Of a stretch of 64,000 nucleotides of DNA, positions 42,877-52,203 are shown in pieces; position 1 is the first letter of the stretch, and each line of letters begins with the position of its first letter. The DNA is from Ferruginibacter sp. HRS2-29 (GTDB lineage: Bacteria; Bacteroidota; Bacteroidia; Chitinophagales; Chitinophagaceae). The DNA lies in contig NZ_RJUB01000162.1 of the NCBI RefSeq assembly GCF_024343615.1, forward strand, positions 1-64,000. The letters are read 5' to 3'. The notes below the pieces were generated by a model. The model saw only the letters and a list, made by a program, of their open reading frames with translations. It ran no database searches and had not been told where the DNA came from. The translations under genes and the position numbers were made by a program.

Positions 42877-43849
42877 GATCGGTATCATTGGTGGCGCGGG
42901 TTACACGGGTGGTGAACTCGTACGCATCCTGGTTAACCATCCCAATGCCAGCATTGATTTCATACAAAGCAACAGCAATGCCGGCAACAATGTGGGCAAA
43001 GTGCACGAAGATCTTTATGGGGAAACAAACCTTGAATTTTCCGCCGGCCATCATTTCGATGTGGATGTGATCTTCTTTTGCGCAGGGCATGGTGAAGCGA
43101 AAAAATTTGTAGCGCAGAATAATATCCCTTCTTCGGTAAAACTGATCGATATCGGAAATGATTTTCGTCTGCAGAAAGATTCGGTACTCAACGGCCGTCA
43201 GTTTGTATATGGCCTGCCGGAGCTTAACAAAGCGGCTATTAAAAAAGCGAACAGCATCGCCAATCCCGGTTGTTTTGCTACCGCGATACAACTGGGATTG
43301 TTGCCGTTGGCCGAACTGGGATTGCTTTCAAAAGTATATACCACAGGTATTACCGGTTCTACCGGTGCCGGACAAGCGCTTTCCGCAACAGGGCATTTCA
43401 GCTGGAGAGCTAATAACATACAAGCCTACAAAACCCTTACCCATCAGCATCTTGGAGAGATCGGTCAATCGCTTCGTCAGCTGCAACCTTCGTTGAATGC
43501 GGAAAGTGTTGTGAATTTTATTCCCTGGAGAGGCGATTTTGCAAGAGGCATTTTTGTGAGTTCACAACTGGGATCTGATATCCTGATAGAAGAGTTGTAC
43601 GATATTTTTGAAACATTTTACAACGATCATCCTTCGGTGACCGTAAGCAAAGATCCGATCAGCCTGAAACAGGTGGTGAATACAAACAACGCGATCATTC
43701 AACTGGAAAAAAATGGCAACGATCTCGTCATACATTCAGCGATTGATAATTTACTGAAAGGCGCCAGCGGACAGGCGGTGCAGAATATGAATTTGATGTT
43801 TGGGCTGGAAGAGAGGACTGGATTGAAGTTGAAGGGATCGGCATTTTAA
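42863..43849 (+). CDS. argC: N-acetyl-gamma-glutamyl-phosphate reductase
   Basis: 328 residues from MQKIKIGIIGG, chosen because the NADP-binding IGIIGGAGYTGGELVRIL should start near the N-terminus; the longer frame from 42776 lies inside argG. The active-site Cys is in ANPGCFATAIQLGLLPL. Reduces the acylglutamyl phosphate made by ArgB. Its start overlaps argG by 14 nt. A palindrome (43854-43939) separates it from argD. Confidence 0.95.
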   Translation: MQKIKIGIIGGAGYTGGELVRILVNHPNASIDFIQSNSNAGNNVGKVHEDLYGETNLEFSAGHHFDVDVIFFCAGHGEAKKFVAQNNIPSSVKLIDIGNDFRLQKDSVLNGRQFVYGLPELNKAAIKKANSIANPGCFATAIQLGLLPLAELGLLSKVYTTGITGSTGAGQALSATGHFSWRANNIQAYKTLTHQHLGEIGQSLRQLQPSLNAESVVNFIPWRGDFARGIFVSSQLGSDILIEELYDIFETFYNDHPSVTVSKDPISLKQVVNTNNAIIQLEKNGNDLVIHSAIDNLLKGASGQAVQNMNLMFGLEERTGLKLKGSAF

Positions 43850-43853
43850 GTTC

Positions 43854-43939
43854 ACTGCAGAGAAAAGAGAGAGCAGAGTTTTCGCAGAGATTAGTTCTCT
43901 TCTCTGCGCAAACTCTTTTAACTCACGTTCTCTGCGGTT
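43854..43939. repeat. CTCTGCG-type palindrome within the arginine cluster
   Basis: ACTGCAGAGAAAAGAGAG and TTTTCGCAGAG on the left face TCTCTGCGCAAACTC and GTTCTCTGCGGTT on the right. It begins 5 nt after the argC stop and splits the cluster between argC and argD. Related to the elements at 4287 and 61588. Confidence 0.85.
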
Positions 43940-43975
43940 AAAGAAAAATTTAAGAATTATAAACTCAATAAATAA

Positions 43976-45103
43976 ATGAAATTATTCGACGTATATCCTT
44001 TAAATGATGTTACAATCGTAAAAGCAAAAGGCAGTAATGTCTGGGATGATAAAGGTGAAAAATATTTGGACCTTTATGGTGGCCACGCTGTAATAAGTAT
44101 CGGCCATACCAACGATCATTGGGTAAAACGTATCGAAGATCAACTGCACGAAATTTCTTTTTATTCCAACTCTATAAAAATTCCTTTACAGCAGGCACTT
44201 GCAGATAAATTGGGTAAGATTTCCGGTAAAGAAGATTACCAGTTATTCCTTTGTAATTCGGGCGCAGAGGCGAATGAGAATGCGTTGAAAGTGGCTTCTT
44301 TTTATAATGGAAGAAAAAAGGTCATCACATTTAAAAAAGCATTTCACGGACGAACTTCATTGGCTGTAGCGGTTACAGATAACCCGTCAATTGTTGCGCC
44401 GGTGAATGAAACAGACAACGTGATATTTCTTCCATTCAACGACGAAGCTGGCCTGGAACAGGCTTTCAAAGAAAATGAGATCGCTGCGGTCATCATTGAA
44501 GGGATCCAGGGAGTAGGAGGGATAAGGGAGGCCAATGCCGATTTTCTGAAAGCGATCCGTCGTTTGTGCGATCAGTATGATGCTGTATACATAGCGGATT
44601 CGGTGCAATGCGGTTATGGACGTACGGGCCAATTTTATTCGCATGATATCGCCGGGGTAAATGCCGACATATATACTATGGCTAAAGGCATGGGCAATGG
44701 TTTTCCTGTAGCAGGGATTTCTATCGCACCAAAATTTGCGGCCAAACATTTTATGCTCGGCACAACGTTCGGCGGTAATCATCTGGCGTGTGCCGCGTCA
44801 CTGGCGGTGTTGGAAGAGATCGAAAAAAATGGGCTGATGAAAAATGCCGCGGAGATCGGCACCTACCTTATCACGGAATTGAAGAAGCTGCCGAAAATAA
44901 AAGAAGTCCGTGGCCGTGGATTGATGATAGGAATAGAACTTCCCGAAGAGTTAAACGATGTGAAAAAGAATCTTTTATTAAAGCACAAAATATTTACGGG
45001 GGAAGCAAAACCCAATGTGATAAGGCTTTTGCCGGCACTCACATTGACCAGGGAAGAGGCGGACACATTTTTGCAGGCAATCAAAACAGAACTAGGCGCA
45101 TGA
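43976..45103 (+). CDS. argD: Acetylornithine aminotransferase
   Basis: 375 residues, class III PLP aminotransferase. Blocks seen: NVWDDKGEKYLDLYGGHAV, LFLCNSGAEANENALK, FHGRTSLAVAVT, ADSVQCGYGRTGQF (with Ser where many relatives have Glu), the PLP-lysine TMAKGMGNGFPVAG, and GTTFGGNHLACAA. It transfers an amino group from glutamate to the acylated semialdehyde. Its TGA overlaps the ATG of the next gene by four bases (ATGA). Confidence 0.93.
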   Translation: MKLFDVYPLNDVTIVKAKGSNVWDDKGEKYLDLYGGHAVISIGHTNDHWVKRIEDQLHEISFYSNSIKIPLQQALADKLGKISGKEDYQLFLCNSGAEANENALKVASFYNGRKKVITFKKAFHGRTSLAVAVTDNPSIVAPVNETDNVIFLPFNDEAGLEQAFKENEIAAVIIEGIQGVGGIREANADFLKAIRRLCDQYDAVYIADSVQCGYGRTGQFYSHDIAGVNADIYTMAKGMGNGFPVAGISIAPKFAAKHFMLGTTFGGNHLACAASLAVLEEIEKNGLMKNAAEIGTYLITELKKLPKIKEVRGRGLMIGIELPEELNDVKKNLLLKHKIFTGEAKPNVIRLLPALTLTREEADTFLQAIKTELGA

Positions 45104-46068
45104 ACAATTTTATTTCAGTAAAGGATGTAACGGATATCGATGCCCTGGTGGCAAAAGCTTTACTATTCAAGCAGCAGCCATTTGCAGAGAGTTTGTTGGG
45201 CAACAACAAAAAGATCGGCCTGTTGTTTTTGAATCCAAGCCTTAGAACCCGTATAAGCACACAGGTTGCGGCGAAGAACCTCGGCATGGAAGCAATCGTT
45301 TTTAATGTAGATAAAGAAGGGTGGGCGCTGGAATTCACCGAAGGTGCCGTCATGAACGGCACTACGGTTGAGCATGTAAAAGATGCCGCCCCGGTGCTGG
45401 GAAGTTATTTCGATATCTTATGTATCCGTACTTTTCCTTCTTTAAAAAACAGGGAAGAGGATTACGCGGAAACTATCATCAACCAGTTTATTCTGCATGC
45501 AGGCGTTCCCGTTATAAGCCTGGAGAGCGCTACGCTTCATCCGCTGCAATCCCTTACCGACGTGATCACCATCACCGAATCATTGAAAGAAAAAAATATT
45601 ACAAAACCGAAGATAGTACTTAGCTGGGCTCCGCATATCAAACCGCTGCCGCAATGTGTAGCCAATTCATTCTCGCAATGGATCAATGCCTGGGGCAAAG
45701 CGGATTTTGTGATCACGCATCCTGAAGGGTATGAACTCGATGAGCAATTTACCAAAGGTGCGACCATAACACATGATCAGCAGGAAGCATTGAAGAATGC
45801 AGATTTTGTGTACGTCAAAAACTGGAGTTCATACCATGATTATGGGGCTATGCCAGCCGTAGAGGGAGACTGGATGTTGACCAATGAAAAACTGGCTTCG
45901 GGTAACCAGGCAAAGATCATGCATTGCCTGCCGGTACGAAGAAACGTGGAACTAAGTGATGAATTGCTGGATGGGCCCAACAGCCTGGTAACGGAACAAG
46001 GCGCCAACAGGGTTTGGGCGGCACAGGCAGTTATTGCAGAAATGCTAACCCGCAAAACCAACAAATAA
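45100..46068 (+). CDS. argF': N-acylornithine carbamoyltransferase (ArgF')
   Basis: 322 residues from the ATG in the ATGA overlap with argD. Carbamoyl-phosphate binding block FLNPSLRTRISTQ, then ATLHPLQSLTDVITI, WAPHIKPLPQ and MHCLPVRRN. This is the Bacteroidota/Xanthomonas-type enzyme that carbamoylates N-acetyl- or N-succinylornithine rather than ornithine. At the position that, as I recall, sets specificity (Pro90 in the Bacteroides succinylornithine enzyme, Glu92 in the Xanthomonas acetylornithine enzyme) this protein has Val90 (GTTVEHVKD). The acyl group is therefore open. Confidence 0.92.
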   Translation: MNNFISVKDVTDIDALVAKALLFKQQPFAESLLGNNKKIGLLFLNPSLRTRISTQVAAKNLGMEAIVFNVDKEGWALEFTEGAVMNGTTVEHVKDAAPVLGSYFDILCIRTFPSLKNREEDYAETIINQFILHAGVPVISLESATLHPLQSLTDVITITESLKEKNITKPKIVLSWAPHIKPLPQCVANSFSQWINAWGKADFVITHPEGYELDEQFTKGATITHDQQEALKNADFVYVKNWSSYHDYGAMPAVEGDWMLTNEKLASGNQAKIMHCLPVRRNVELSDELLDGPNSLVTEQGANRVWAAQAVIAEMLTRKTNK

Positions 46069-46138
46069 TAATGCATGAACTGCAAAGTTATCTTTGCTCC
46101 TTTGTGTTTCTTGCCGGCCTTACGTGAAACTTTTTATT

Positions 46139-46948
46139 ATGACCAATTCACTAAATATCATTCCTGAAAAATTAGCTGTCGTGAAGATCGGCGGAAATAT
46201 TATCGATGATGAGGCGCAATTGTCTTCGTTCCTGAACGCATTTGCGGCAATTGACGGAAAGAAAATTCTGGTACACGGTGGTGGCAAGCTCGCTACCCGT
46301 GTGGCTGAAGCTATGGGCATCTCGCAGGAAATGGTAAATGGAAGAAGGATCACGGATGCTGAAACCCTGAAAGTGGTGACGATGGTGTATGCGGGTTTTA
46401 TCAATAAGAATATCGTAGCACAATTACAGGCTGCCGGATGTAACGCGATCGGTTTATCCGGGGCGGATGGTAATATTATACAAGGGCACAAACGTATTGC
46501 AACTACTATCGATTATGGCTTTGTGGGGGATATCGATGCTGTCAATGCCGGCTTTGTGAAACAATTGCTCTCGCACAATGCAGCGCTTGTGCTTTCTCCC
46601 ATTACTCATAACGGTAACGGCCAGTTGCTGAATACCAACGCAGACACCATTGCCCAGGAGATCGCAAAAGCGATGAGCGCTTACTATGAAGTTTCGTTAC
46701 TGTATTGTTTTGAAAAGAAAGGCGTGTTGCTCGATCCGGCCGATGATAGCAGTATCATTCCGGTGATCGACCGCTTGTATTTTGAGAAACTCAAGGAAGA
46801 CCTTGTTATTTCTGCAGGGATGATCCCTAAACTGGATAACGCTTTCGAAGCCTTATCTGCAGGTGTGCAACATATATTTATCGGGCATGCGGCCGAATTA
46901 CCGCAGCTTATTCTTCATCAATCCGGAACTTCCATCGTACATGAATGA
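46139..46948 (+). CDS. argB: Acetylglutamate kinase
   Basis: 269 residues from MTNSLNIIPEK, chosen because the first strand LAVVKIGGNIIDDEAQ follows directly. ILVHGGGKLATRVAEAMG and VINGRRITD-like NGRRITDAETLKVVTMVYAG bind acylglutamate and ATP; the C-terminal DLVISAGMIPKLDNAFEAL is also conserved. No N-terminal helix of the arginine-inhibited type is seen, so feedback control may be at another step. A TATCTTTG box at 46089-46096 might give an internal promoter. Overlaps argE by 8 nt. Confidence 0.93.
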   Translation: MTNSLNIIPEKLAVVKIGGNIIDDEAQLSSFLNAFAAIDGKKILVHGGGKLATRVAEAMGISQEMVNGRRITDAETLKVVTMVYAGFINKNIVAQLQAAGCNAIGLSGADGNIIQGHKRIATTIDYGFVGDIDAVNAGFVKQLLSHNAALVLSPITHNGNGQLLNTNADTIAQEIAKAMSAYYEVSLLYCFEKKGVLLDPADDSSIIPVIDRLYFEKLKEDLVISAGMIPKLDNAFEALSAGVQHIFIGHAAELPQLILHQSGTSIVHE

Positions 46949-48044
46949 TCCGAAAATAAATAGCTTATATGAAGATGCTGTGAAATTATTGCAGCAACTG
47001 ATCAGCATTCCGTCATTGAGCCGGGAAGAAGATAAGACTGCGCTGGCGATTGAGAACTTTCTTCATCAAAAAAATATTGTTGCCGATCGTGCAATGAACA
47101 ATGTTTGGGCCACCAACAGATTTTTTGATGCATCCAGGCCATCCATCCTGCTAAACTCACATCACGACACGGTTCCGGCGAATTCCAAATACAGTAATGA
47201 TCCGTTTGATCCAAAAATAGAAGAGGGTAAATTATTCGGATTGGGAAGTACGGATGCCGGTGCATCGTTGGTTAGCCTCCTGGCTTGTTTCATTTATTTT
47301 TACGAAAAAAAAGACCTGCCTTTCAATATTGTTTTTGCTGCAAGCGCTGAAGAGGAAATCAGTGGTGCTAACGGGATTGAAAAATTATTCAGCGAAAAGA
47401 GTTTCAACGATCTTTTTAAAAATGAAAACAGCTTCGCGATTGTTGGCGAACCTACACAGCTGGAACTGGCTGTTGCTGAAAAAGGCTTGCTGGTACTGGA
47501 TTGTACTGCAAATGGAAAAGCCGGGCATGCTGCAAGAGAGGAAGGTGATAATGCTATCTATAAAGCCATCGCGGCCATTGAATGGTTCAAAGCATATCGT
47601 TTTGATAAAGTTTCCCCATTGCTGGGCGAAGTAAAAATGACGGTAACGTCCATTCATACAGAAAACAAAGCGCACAATGTAGTGCCCGCCACCTGTAGCT
47701 TTGTGGTAGATGTCCGTGTGACGGAAATGTATACTCACCAGGAGATCATACAAACCATCAATCAATATGTGGAAGTGGATGTAAAAGCAAGAAGTACAAG
47801 ATTGCGTTCATCTTACATCACTGAAGATCATCCAGTAATAAGGGCCGGGAAGAAACTGGGTAAAAAAATATACGGTTCACCTACCTTATCCGACAAAGCG
47901 CTGATACCATTACCTGCTCTTAAATGCGGCCCTGGATTCAGCGCTCAAAGCCATAGTGCGGATGAGTTTGTATTGTTGAATGATATAAAGCAGGGAGTTG
48001 GATTTTATATAGAACTTCTGGAGGAATTAATAATTAATAATTGA
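46941..48044 (+). CDS. argE: M20-family deacylase of the arginine pathway (ArgE-like)
   Basis: 367 residues from the ATG that overlaps the end of argB by 8 nt. Metal-binding motifs of the M20 family: LLNSHHDTVPAN, GLGSTDAGASLVS, FAASAEEEISGANG. With ArgF' upstream, the natural substrate should be N-acylcitrulline rather than N-acetylornithine (inference from pathway order). The C-terminal residues ELIINN and the TGA stop are encoded by an AATTAAT tandem repeat. Confidence 0.88.
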   Translation: MNDPKINSLYEDAVKLLQQLISIPSLSREEDKTALAIENFLHQKNIVADRAMNNVWATNRFFDASRPSILLNSHHDTVPANSKYSNDPFDPKIEEGKLFGLGSTDAGASLVSLLACFIYFYEKKDLPFNIVFAASAEEEISGANGIEKLFSEKSFNDLFKNENSFAIVGEPTQLELAVAEKGLLVLDCTANGKAGHAAREEGDNAIYKAIAAIEWFKAYRFDKVSPLLGEVKMTVTSIHTENKAHNVVPATCSFVVDVRVTEMYTHQEIIQTINQYVEVDVKARSTRLRSSYITEDHPVIRAGKKLGKKIYGSPTLSDKALIPLPALKCGPGFSAQSHSADEFVLLNDIKQGVGFYIELLEELIINN

Positions 48045-48169
48045 TAATTAATAATTCTTTCGAAGGAAAATCTTTTAAAATAGGGTTCTGTCTTAAGTTT
48101 TAAAAGTCCAATAAAACAATAATGTATCAACCTGAAACATTATTAATTATTAATTATTAACTATTAATT
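48025..48169. repeat. AATTAAT heptamer palindrome
   Basis: The left arm 48025-48056 (AATTAATAATTAATAATTG...) includes the end of argE; the right arm 48139-48169 (ATTATTAATTATTAATTATT...) ends 2 nt before the argH start codon. It fills the whole argE-argH gap. Confidence 0.88.
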
Positions 48170-48171
48170 GA

Positions 48172-49503
48172 ATGAAGCTTTGGCAAAAAAATACAAACGT
48201 CCATTCCGCTGTAGAAAATTTTACCGTAGGTAATGATAAGGATTTTGACCTGATGCTGGCGCCGTTTGATGTGCTGGGCAACATCGCTCATGCGAAAATG
48301 CTTGCCAGTATAGGTTTGCTCACACATGAGGATGCGGATGTATTGGTGATAGAGTTGAAAAAGATCTATAAAAATATTGAGGAAGGAAAATTTATTATAC
48401 AGGATGGGATGGAAGATGTGCATTCGCAGGTGGAGTTTTTACTCACAGAGAAACTCGGCGATGCCGGAAAAAAAATACACTCGGCCCGCAGCCGCAATGA
48501 CCAGGTATTGGTAGATGTAAAACTTTATCTAAGGCATGAGATCGAACAACTGGTTCATGCTATCGGATCTTTCTTTGAATTGCTTCAGCAAAAAAGTGAG
48601 CAATACAAAAAACATCTGCTGCCGGGTTACACACACCTCCAAATAGCGATGCCTTCTTCCTTCGGGCTTTGGTTTGGCGCATACGCCGAAAGCCTAGTGG
48701 ATGATGTAGAGACATTGCGTGCGGCTTATACAGTTGTCAATAAAAATCCTCTGGGAAGTGCCGCCGGATATGGTTCTTCGTTTCCCATCAATCGCACGCT
48801 GACAACGGAACTGCTCGGTTTTTCAGCACTCAATTACAATGTAGTGTATGCACAAATGGGGCGTGGAAAAGCAGAACGGATTACTGCGCAGGCTATGGCG
48901 AATGTGGCAGATACGTTGGCTAAAATGAGCATGGATATGTGCCTTTACCTCAATCAGAATTTTGATTTTGTTTCTTTCCCGGCAGAACTTACCACCGGAA
49001 GCAGCATCATGCCGCATAAAAAAAATCCGGATGTTTTTGAACTGATCCGTTCGCATTGCAACCGCATTAAAGCATTGCCGAACGAGATCACCATGATGAC
49101 CACCAATCTGCCGAGCGGTTACCATCGCGATCTTCAGCTGCTGAAAGAACATCTTTTCCCGGCATTCGGAACATTGCAGGATTGCATCAATATGGCATCG
49201 CTCATGTTTTCTTCCATCACGGTGAAGGAAAATATCCTGGCAGATGAAAAGTATAAATACCTCTTCAGCGTGGAAGAAGTGAATAAACTGGTGTTGCAGG
49301 GGGTGCCATTCCGCGACGCGTATAAAAAAGTAGGGGGCGATATCGAGCAAGACAACTTTAGTTACGATGCCAACATCGCCCATACACATGAAGGTTCGAT
49401 CAACAACCTGCAGACTGCTCAGATCTCGGAGTTGATGCAGTCAGCCATTCGCCAATTCAATTTTAGCAAGGTCAATGCTGCTTTAAAAGAATTAATACAG
49501 TAA
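48172..49503 (+). CDS. argH: Argininosuccinate lyase
   Basis: 443 residues. It splits argininosuccinate into arginine and fumarate. Fumarase/aspartase-superfamily signature TTGSSIMPHKKNPDVFE with the catalytic Ser; DVHSQVEFLLTEKLGDAG, ARSRNDQVLVDVKLYLRHE and PGYTHLQIAMPSSFG are further lyase blocks. Last gene of the arginine cluster. A weak AAATTGC/GCAATTT hairpin follows the stop. Confidence 0.95.
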   Translation: MKLWQKNTNVHSAVENFTVGNDKDFDLMLAPFDVLGNIAHAKMLASIGLLTHEDADVLVIELKKIYKNIEEGKFIIQDGMEDVHSQVEFLLTEKLGDAGKKIHSARSRNDQVLVDVKLYLRHEIEQLVHAIGSFFELLQQKSEQYKKHLLPGYTHLQIAMPSSFGLWFGAYAESLVDDVETLRAAYTVVNKNPLGSAAGYGSSFPINRTLTTELLGFSALNYNVVYAQMGRGKAERITAQAMANVADTLAKMSMDMCLYLNQNFDFVSFPAELTTGSSIMPHKKNPDVFELIRSHCNRIKALPNEITMMTTNLPSGYHRDLQLLKEHLFPAFGTLQDCINMASLMFSSITVKENILADEKYKYLFSVEEVNKLVLQGVPFRDAYKKVGGDIEQDNFSYDANIAHTHEGSINNLQTAQISELMQSAIRQFNFSKVNAALKELIQ

Positions 49504-49547
49504 ATTGCCAACCGGATCAGCAATTTATTATACACTAAAATTCTAAT

Positions 49548-50717
49548 ATGGGATCAGCAGAACCAAAAAAACGTATAGCCATCATGGGCTCTACGGGTTC
49601 AATAGGCACGCAGACGCTGGATGTCATACGTTCGCACTCCGAACTATTTGAAGTAGAAATACTTACGGCACATTCCAACGATGAGTTGCTGATCAAACAG
49701 GCACTGGAATTCAGGCCGAATGCCGTGGTAATATGCGATGAAAAGAAGTATGAAGCTGTAAAATCTGCGCTTTCTTCCACAGATATTAAAGTTTTCGCCG
49801 GTGAAAATGCGCTCGAACAGGTAGCCGATTTTGACACTTATGATATCATGCTGGCCGCCATTGTAGGCTTTGCCGGGCTGAAACCAACGTTAAAAGCTGT
49901 CAATAAGGGTAAAATGATCGCCCTGGCAAATAAGGAAACATTGGTGGTTGCCGGTGATATTGTGATGCAGACAGCCCTTGAAAAAAGGGCGCCGATCATC
50001 CCGGTCGATAGCGAACATTCCGCCATCTTTCAATGCCTGGTGGGTGAGGCCAGGAACCCGATTGAAAAAGTGATCCTCACAGCAAGTGGTGGCCCTTTTT
50101 TGGGTAAAAAACCTAATTTTTTGGTGAATGTAAAACGCGATCATGCATTACAGCACCCTAATTGGAGCATGGGTGCTAAAATTTCCATCGACTCTGCCAC
50201 ACTGATGAATAAAGGGCTGGAGATGATAGAAGCCAAATGGCTTTTCAATCTCGAACCAAAGCAGGTAGAAGTGGTGATCCATCCGCAAAGCATCGTGCAC
50301 AGCCTCGTGCAATTTGAAGACGGCAGCCTGAAAGCACAGATGGGATTGCCGGATATGAAATTGCCCATCCAGTACGCGTTGGGTTTTCCGGGGCGTATAA
50401 AAAACGATTTTCCCCGGTTCAATTTCAGGAAATACCCGACGCTGAGCTTCGAGGAGCCGGATTACAAGACATTCCGCAACCTTGGACTGGCGATAGAAGC
50501 ATTGAAAACAGGCGGAAATATGCCCTGCATCCTCAATGCTGCCAACGAGATAGCAGTGTGGGCATTTTTGAAGAACAGGATCGGTTTCCTGGATATCACA
50601 GCCGTAGTGGAAAAAACGATGGAAAGCATCTCTTTGATCGCCAAACCAACACTGGAGGAATATTTTGACAGCGACGGTGAGGCCCGTAACTTTGCAGCTT
50701 CATTGATGAAATTGTAA
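49548..50717 (+). CDS. dxr: 1-deoxy-D-xylulose 5-phosphate reductoisomerase
   Basis: 389 residues. Second step of the MEP isoprenoid pathway, NADPH-dependent. NADPH loop IAIMGSTGSIGTQTLDVIRS, ALANKETLVVAGDIV, the metal/substrate region IPVDSEHSAIFQCLVGE, and HPNWSMGAKISIDSATLMNK. Full length. It follows argH by 44 nt on the same strand but belongs to another pathway. A GTAAGCGTA-type palindrome follows. Confidence 0.96.
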   Translation: MGSAEPKKRIAIMGSTGSIGTQTLDVIRSHSELFEVEILTAHSNDELLIKQALEFRPNAVVICDEKKYEAVKSALSSTDIKVFAGENALEQVADFDTYDIMLAAIVGFAGLKPTLKAVNKGKMIALANKETLVVAGDIVMQTALEKRAPIIPVDSEHSAIFQCLVGEARNPIEKVILTASGGPFLGKKPNFLVNVKRDHALQHPNWSMGAKISIDSATLMNKGLEMIEAKWLFNLEPKQVEVVIHPQSIVHSLVQFEDGSLKAQMGLPDMKLPIQYALGFPGRIKNDFPRFNFRKYPTLSFEEPDYKTFRNLGLAIEALKTGGNMPCILNAANEIAVWAFLKNRIGFLDITAVVEKTMESISLIAKPTLEEYFDSDGEARNFAASLMKL

Positions 50718-50720
50718 TAT

Positions 50721-50760
50721 TATACGTTTGTAAGCGTATGTATACGCTTGTAAACGTATG
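50721..50760. repeat. Small palindrome of TACGTTTGTAAGCGTA units
   Basis: TATACGTTTGTAAGCGTATG is followed by TATACGCTTGTAAACGTATG: both a near direct repeat and an imperfect inverted repeat (ACGTTT..AAGCGTA / TACGCTT..AAACGT). It starts 3 nt after the dxr stop codon. Confidence 0.75.
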
Positions 50761-50808
50761 TTAATCTCATATTTTGATTCACCGATTTAAATAATACAAA
50801 TAACCATA

Positions 50809-52203
50809 ATGGTTTTAGAAACAATATTAGCGATCAACTGGTCCAGCGTGGGGTTAAAAGCAGCCCAATTATTACTTTCCTTATCCATACTCGTTGTCTT
50901 ACACGAATTCGGGCATTATATCACCGCCAAATGGTTCAAGTGCCGCGTAGAAAAATTCTATCTTTTCTTCGATCCATGGTTTTCCATTTTCAAGAAAAAA
51001 GTAGGGGAAACAGAATACGGTATCGGATGGCTGCCGCTCGGCGGATATGTGAAGATATCCGGCATGATCGATGAGAGCATGGACAAGGAGCAGATGAAAC
51101 AACCACCTCAACCATGGGAGTTCCGCAGCAAGCCGGCCTGGCAAAGGCTGATCATCATGCTCGGAGGTGTTACGGTGAACGTGTTGCTGGCTTTCGTTAT
51201 TTATGCTATGATACTTTTTGTGTGGGGAGAAGATAAGATCCCGAACAAATCTGTAAAAGATGGCGTCTGGATCACCGATTCGCTCATGTACCAGATCGGC
51301 CTGCGGGATGGAGATAAGATCATGGGGGTCAACAATGATACGATCCACTACTTTGATGATGTACCTAAAAAGATCTTGTTCAGCAAAGGCGGAACCATCA
51401 ATATTGAAAGGGACGGGAAGCCACAAGACATCAAGATCCCGGTGCAACTGGTAGGTGACCTGATCACCAAGAAGAAATCCAAAGGCAAATTGTTCCTTTT
51501 CCGCATGCCGCCGATCATTGGCAAATTTGACAAAAAGGATACTTCCAACGCCGCGAAAGCGAAACTGCAATACCGGGATAAGATCGAAAAAGTTGATTCC
51601 ACACCAGTGCAGTTTTTCGATCAGGTGGTGGCTTACAACGACAGGCACCGCAATGCTGTTGTGAACTTCACGGTGAACCGTAATGGCAATTTGCTGAACG
51701 TTCCGGTGCAGATAGATTCTAACGGGCTTACAGGAGCTCCATTCCTTACACCAATGGAATATGACAGCCTTGGAGTGATAAAAGTAGAGCATACTTCTTA
51801 TAGCTTCCTAGCATCTTTCCCTGCCGGCGTAAAAGCGACTTTCACCTCTTTAAAAGATTATATCGATCAGTTCAAACTTATCCTCTCTCCTGAAACCGGT
51901 GCCTATAAAGGCGTTGGCGGTTTCAAAGGAATGGCTTCCGTTTTCTCCGGCACAGGCTGGGACTGGCAGCGTTTCTGGGAAATGACGGCGATGTTCTCGA
52001 TCATACTGGCGTTCATGAACCTGCTGCCGATACCAGCGCTCGATGGTGGTCACGTGGTGTTCACCCTCGGTGAGATGATCACAGGCCGCAAACCAAGCGA
52101 AAAATTCCTGGAATATGCACAGATCGTAGGTTTTGTGATATTGATGGCATTGATGCTCTATGCGAATGGAAATGATTGGTTCGGGTGGGGGAAAGGGAAG
52201 TAA
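50809..52203 (+). CDS. rseP: RseP-like site-2 intramembrane metalloprotease
   Basis: 464 residues. Zinc motif VVLHEFGHYITAKWF (His32, Glu33, His36) in the first membrane helix, and the third ligand Asp in NLLPIPALDGGHVVF near the C-terminus. A PDZ domain lies about 150-230 (GLRDGDKIMGVNNDTIHYFD), and probably a second one (KVDSTPVQFFDQVVAYNDRH). Cleaves membrane-bound anti-sigma factors or signal-peptide remnants. Next to dxr, as in several bacteria. The stop codon runs into AATTACG heptamers. Confidence 0.93.
   Translation: MVLETILAINWSSVGLKAAQLLLSLSILVVLHEFGHYITAKWFKCRVEKFYLFFDPWFSIFKKKVGETEYGIGWLPLGGYVKISGMIDESMDKEQMKQPPQPWEFRSKPAWQRLIIMLGGVTVNVLLAFVIYAMILFVWGEDKIPNKSVKDGVWITDSLMYQIGLRDGDKIMGVNNDTIHYFDDVPKKILFSKGGTINIERDGKPQDIKIPVQLVGDLITKKKSKGKLFLFRMPPIIGKFDKKDTSNAAKAKLQYRDKIEKVDSTPVQFFDQVVAYNDRHRNAVVNFTVNRNGNLLNVPVQIDSNGLTGAPFLTPMEYDSLGVIKVEHTSYSFLASFPAGVKATFTSLKDYIDQFKLILSPETGAYKGVGGFKGMASVFSGTGWDWQRFWEMTAMFSIILAFMNLLPIPALDGGHVVFTLGEMITGRKPSEKFLEYAQIVGFVILMALMLYANGNDWFGWGKGK

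Noticed and set aside
44788-45099. N-terminal extension of the ArgF' reading frame
   Set aside because: It lies inside argD and has no similarity to the family; the ATG at 45100 in the ATGA overlap gives the normal length.
49501-49526. Terminator after argH (AAATTGC/GCAATTT)
   Set aside because: The stem is AT-rich with an 11-nt loop and no T-run; too weak to list as a feature.
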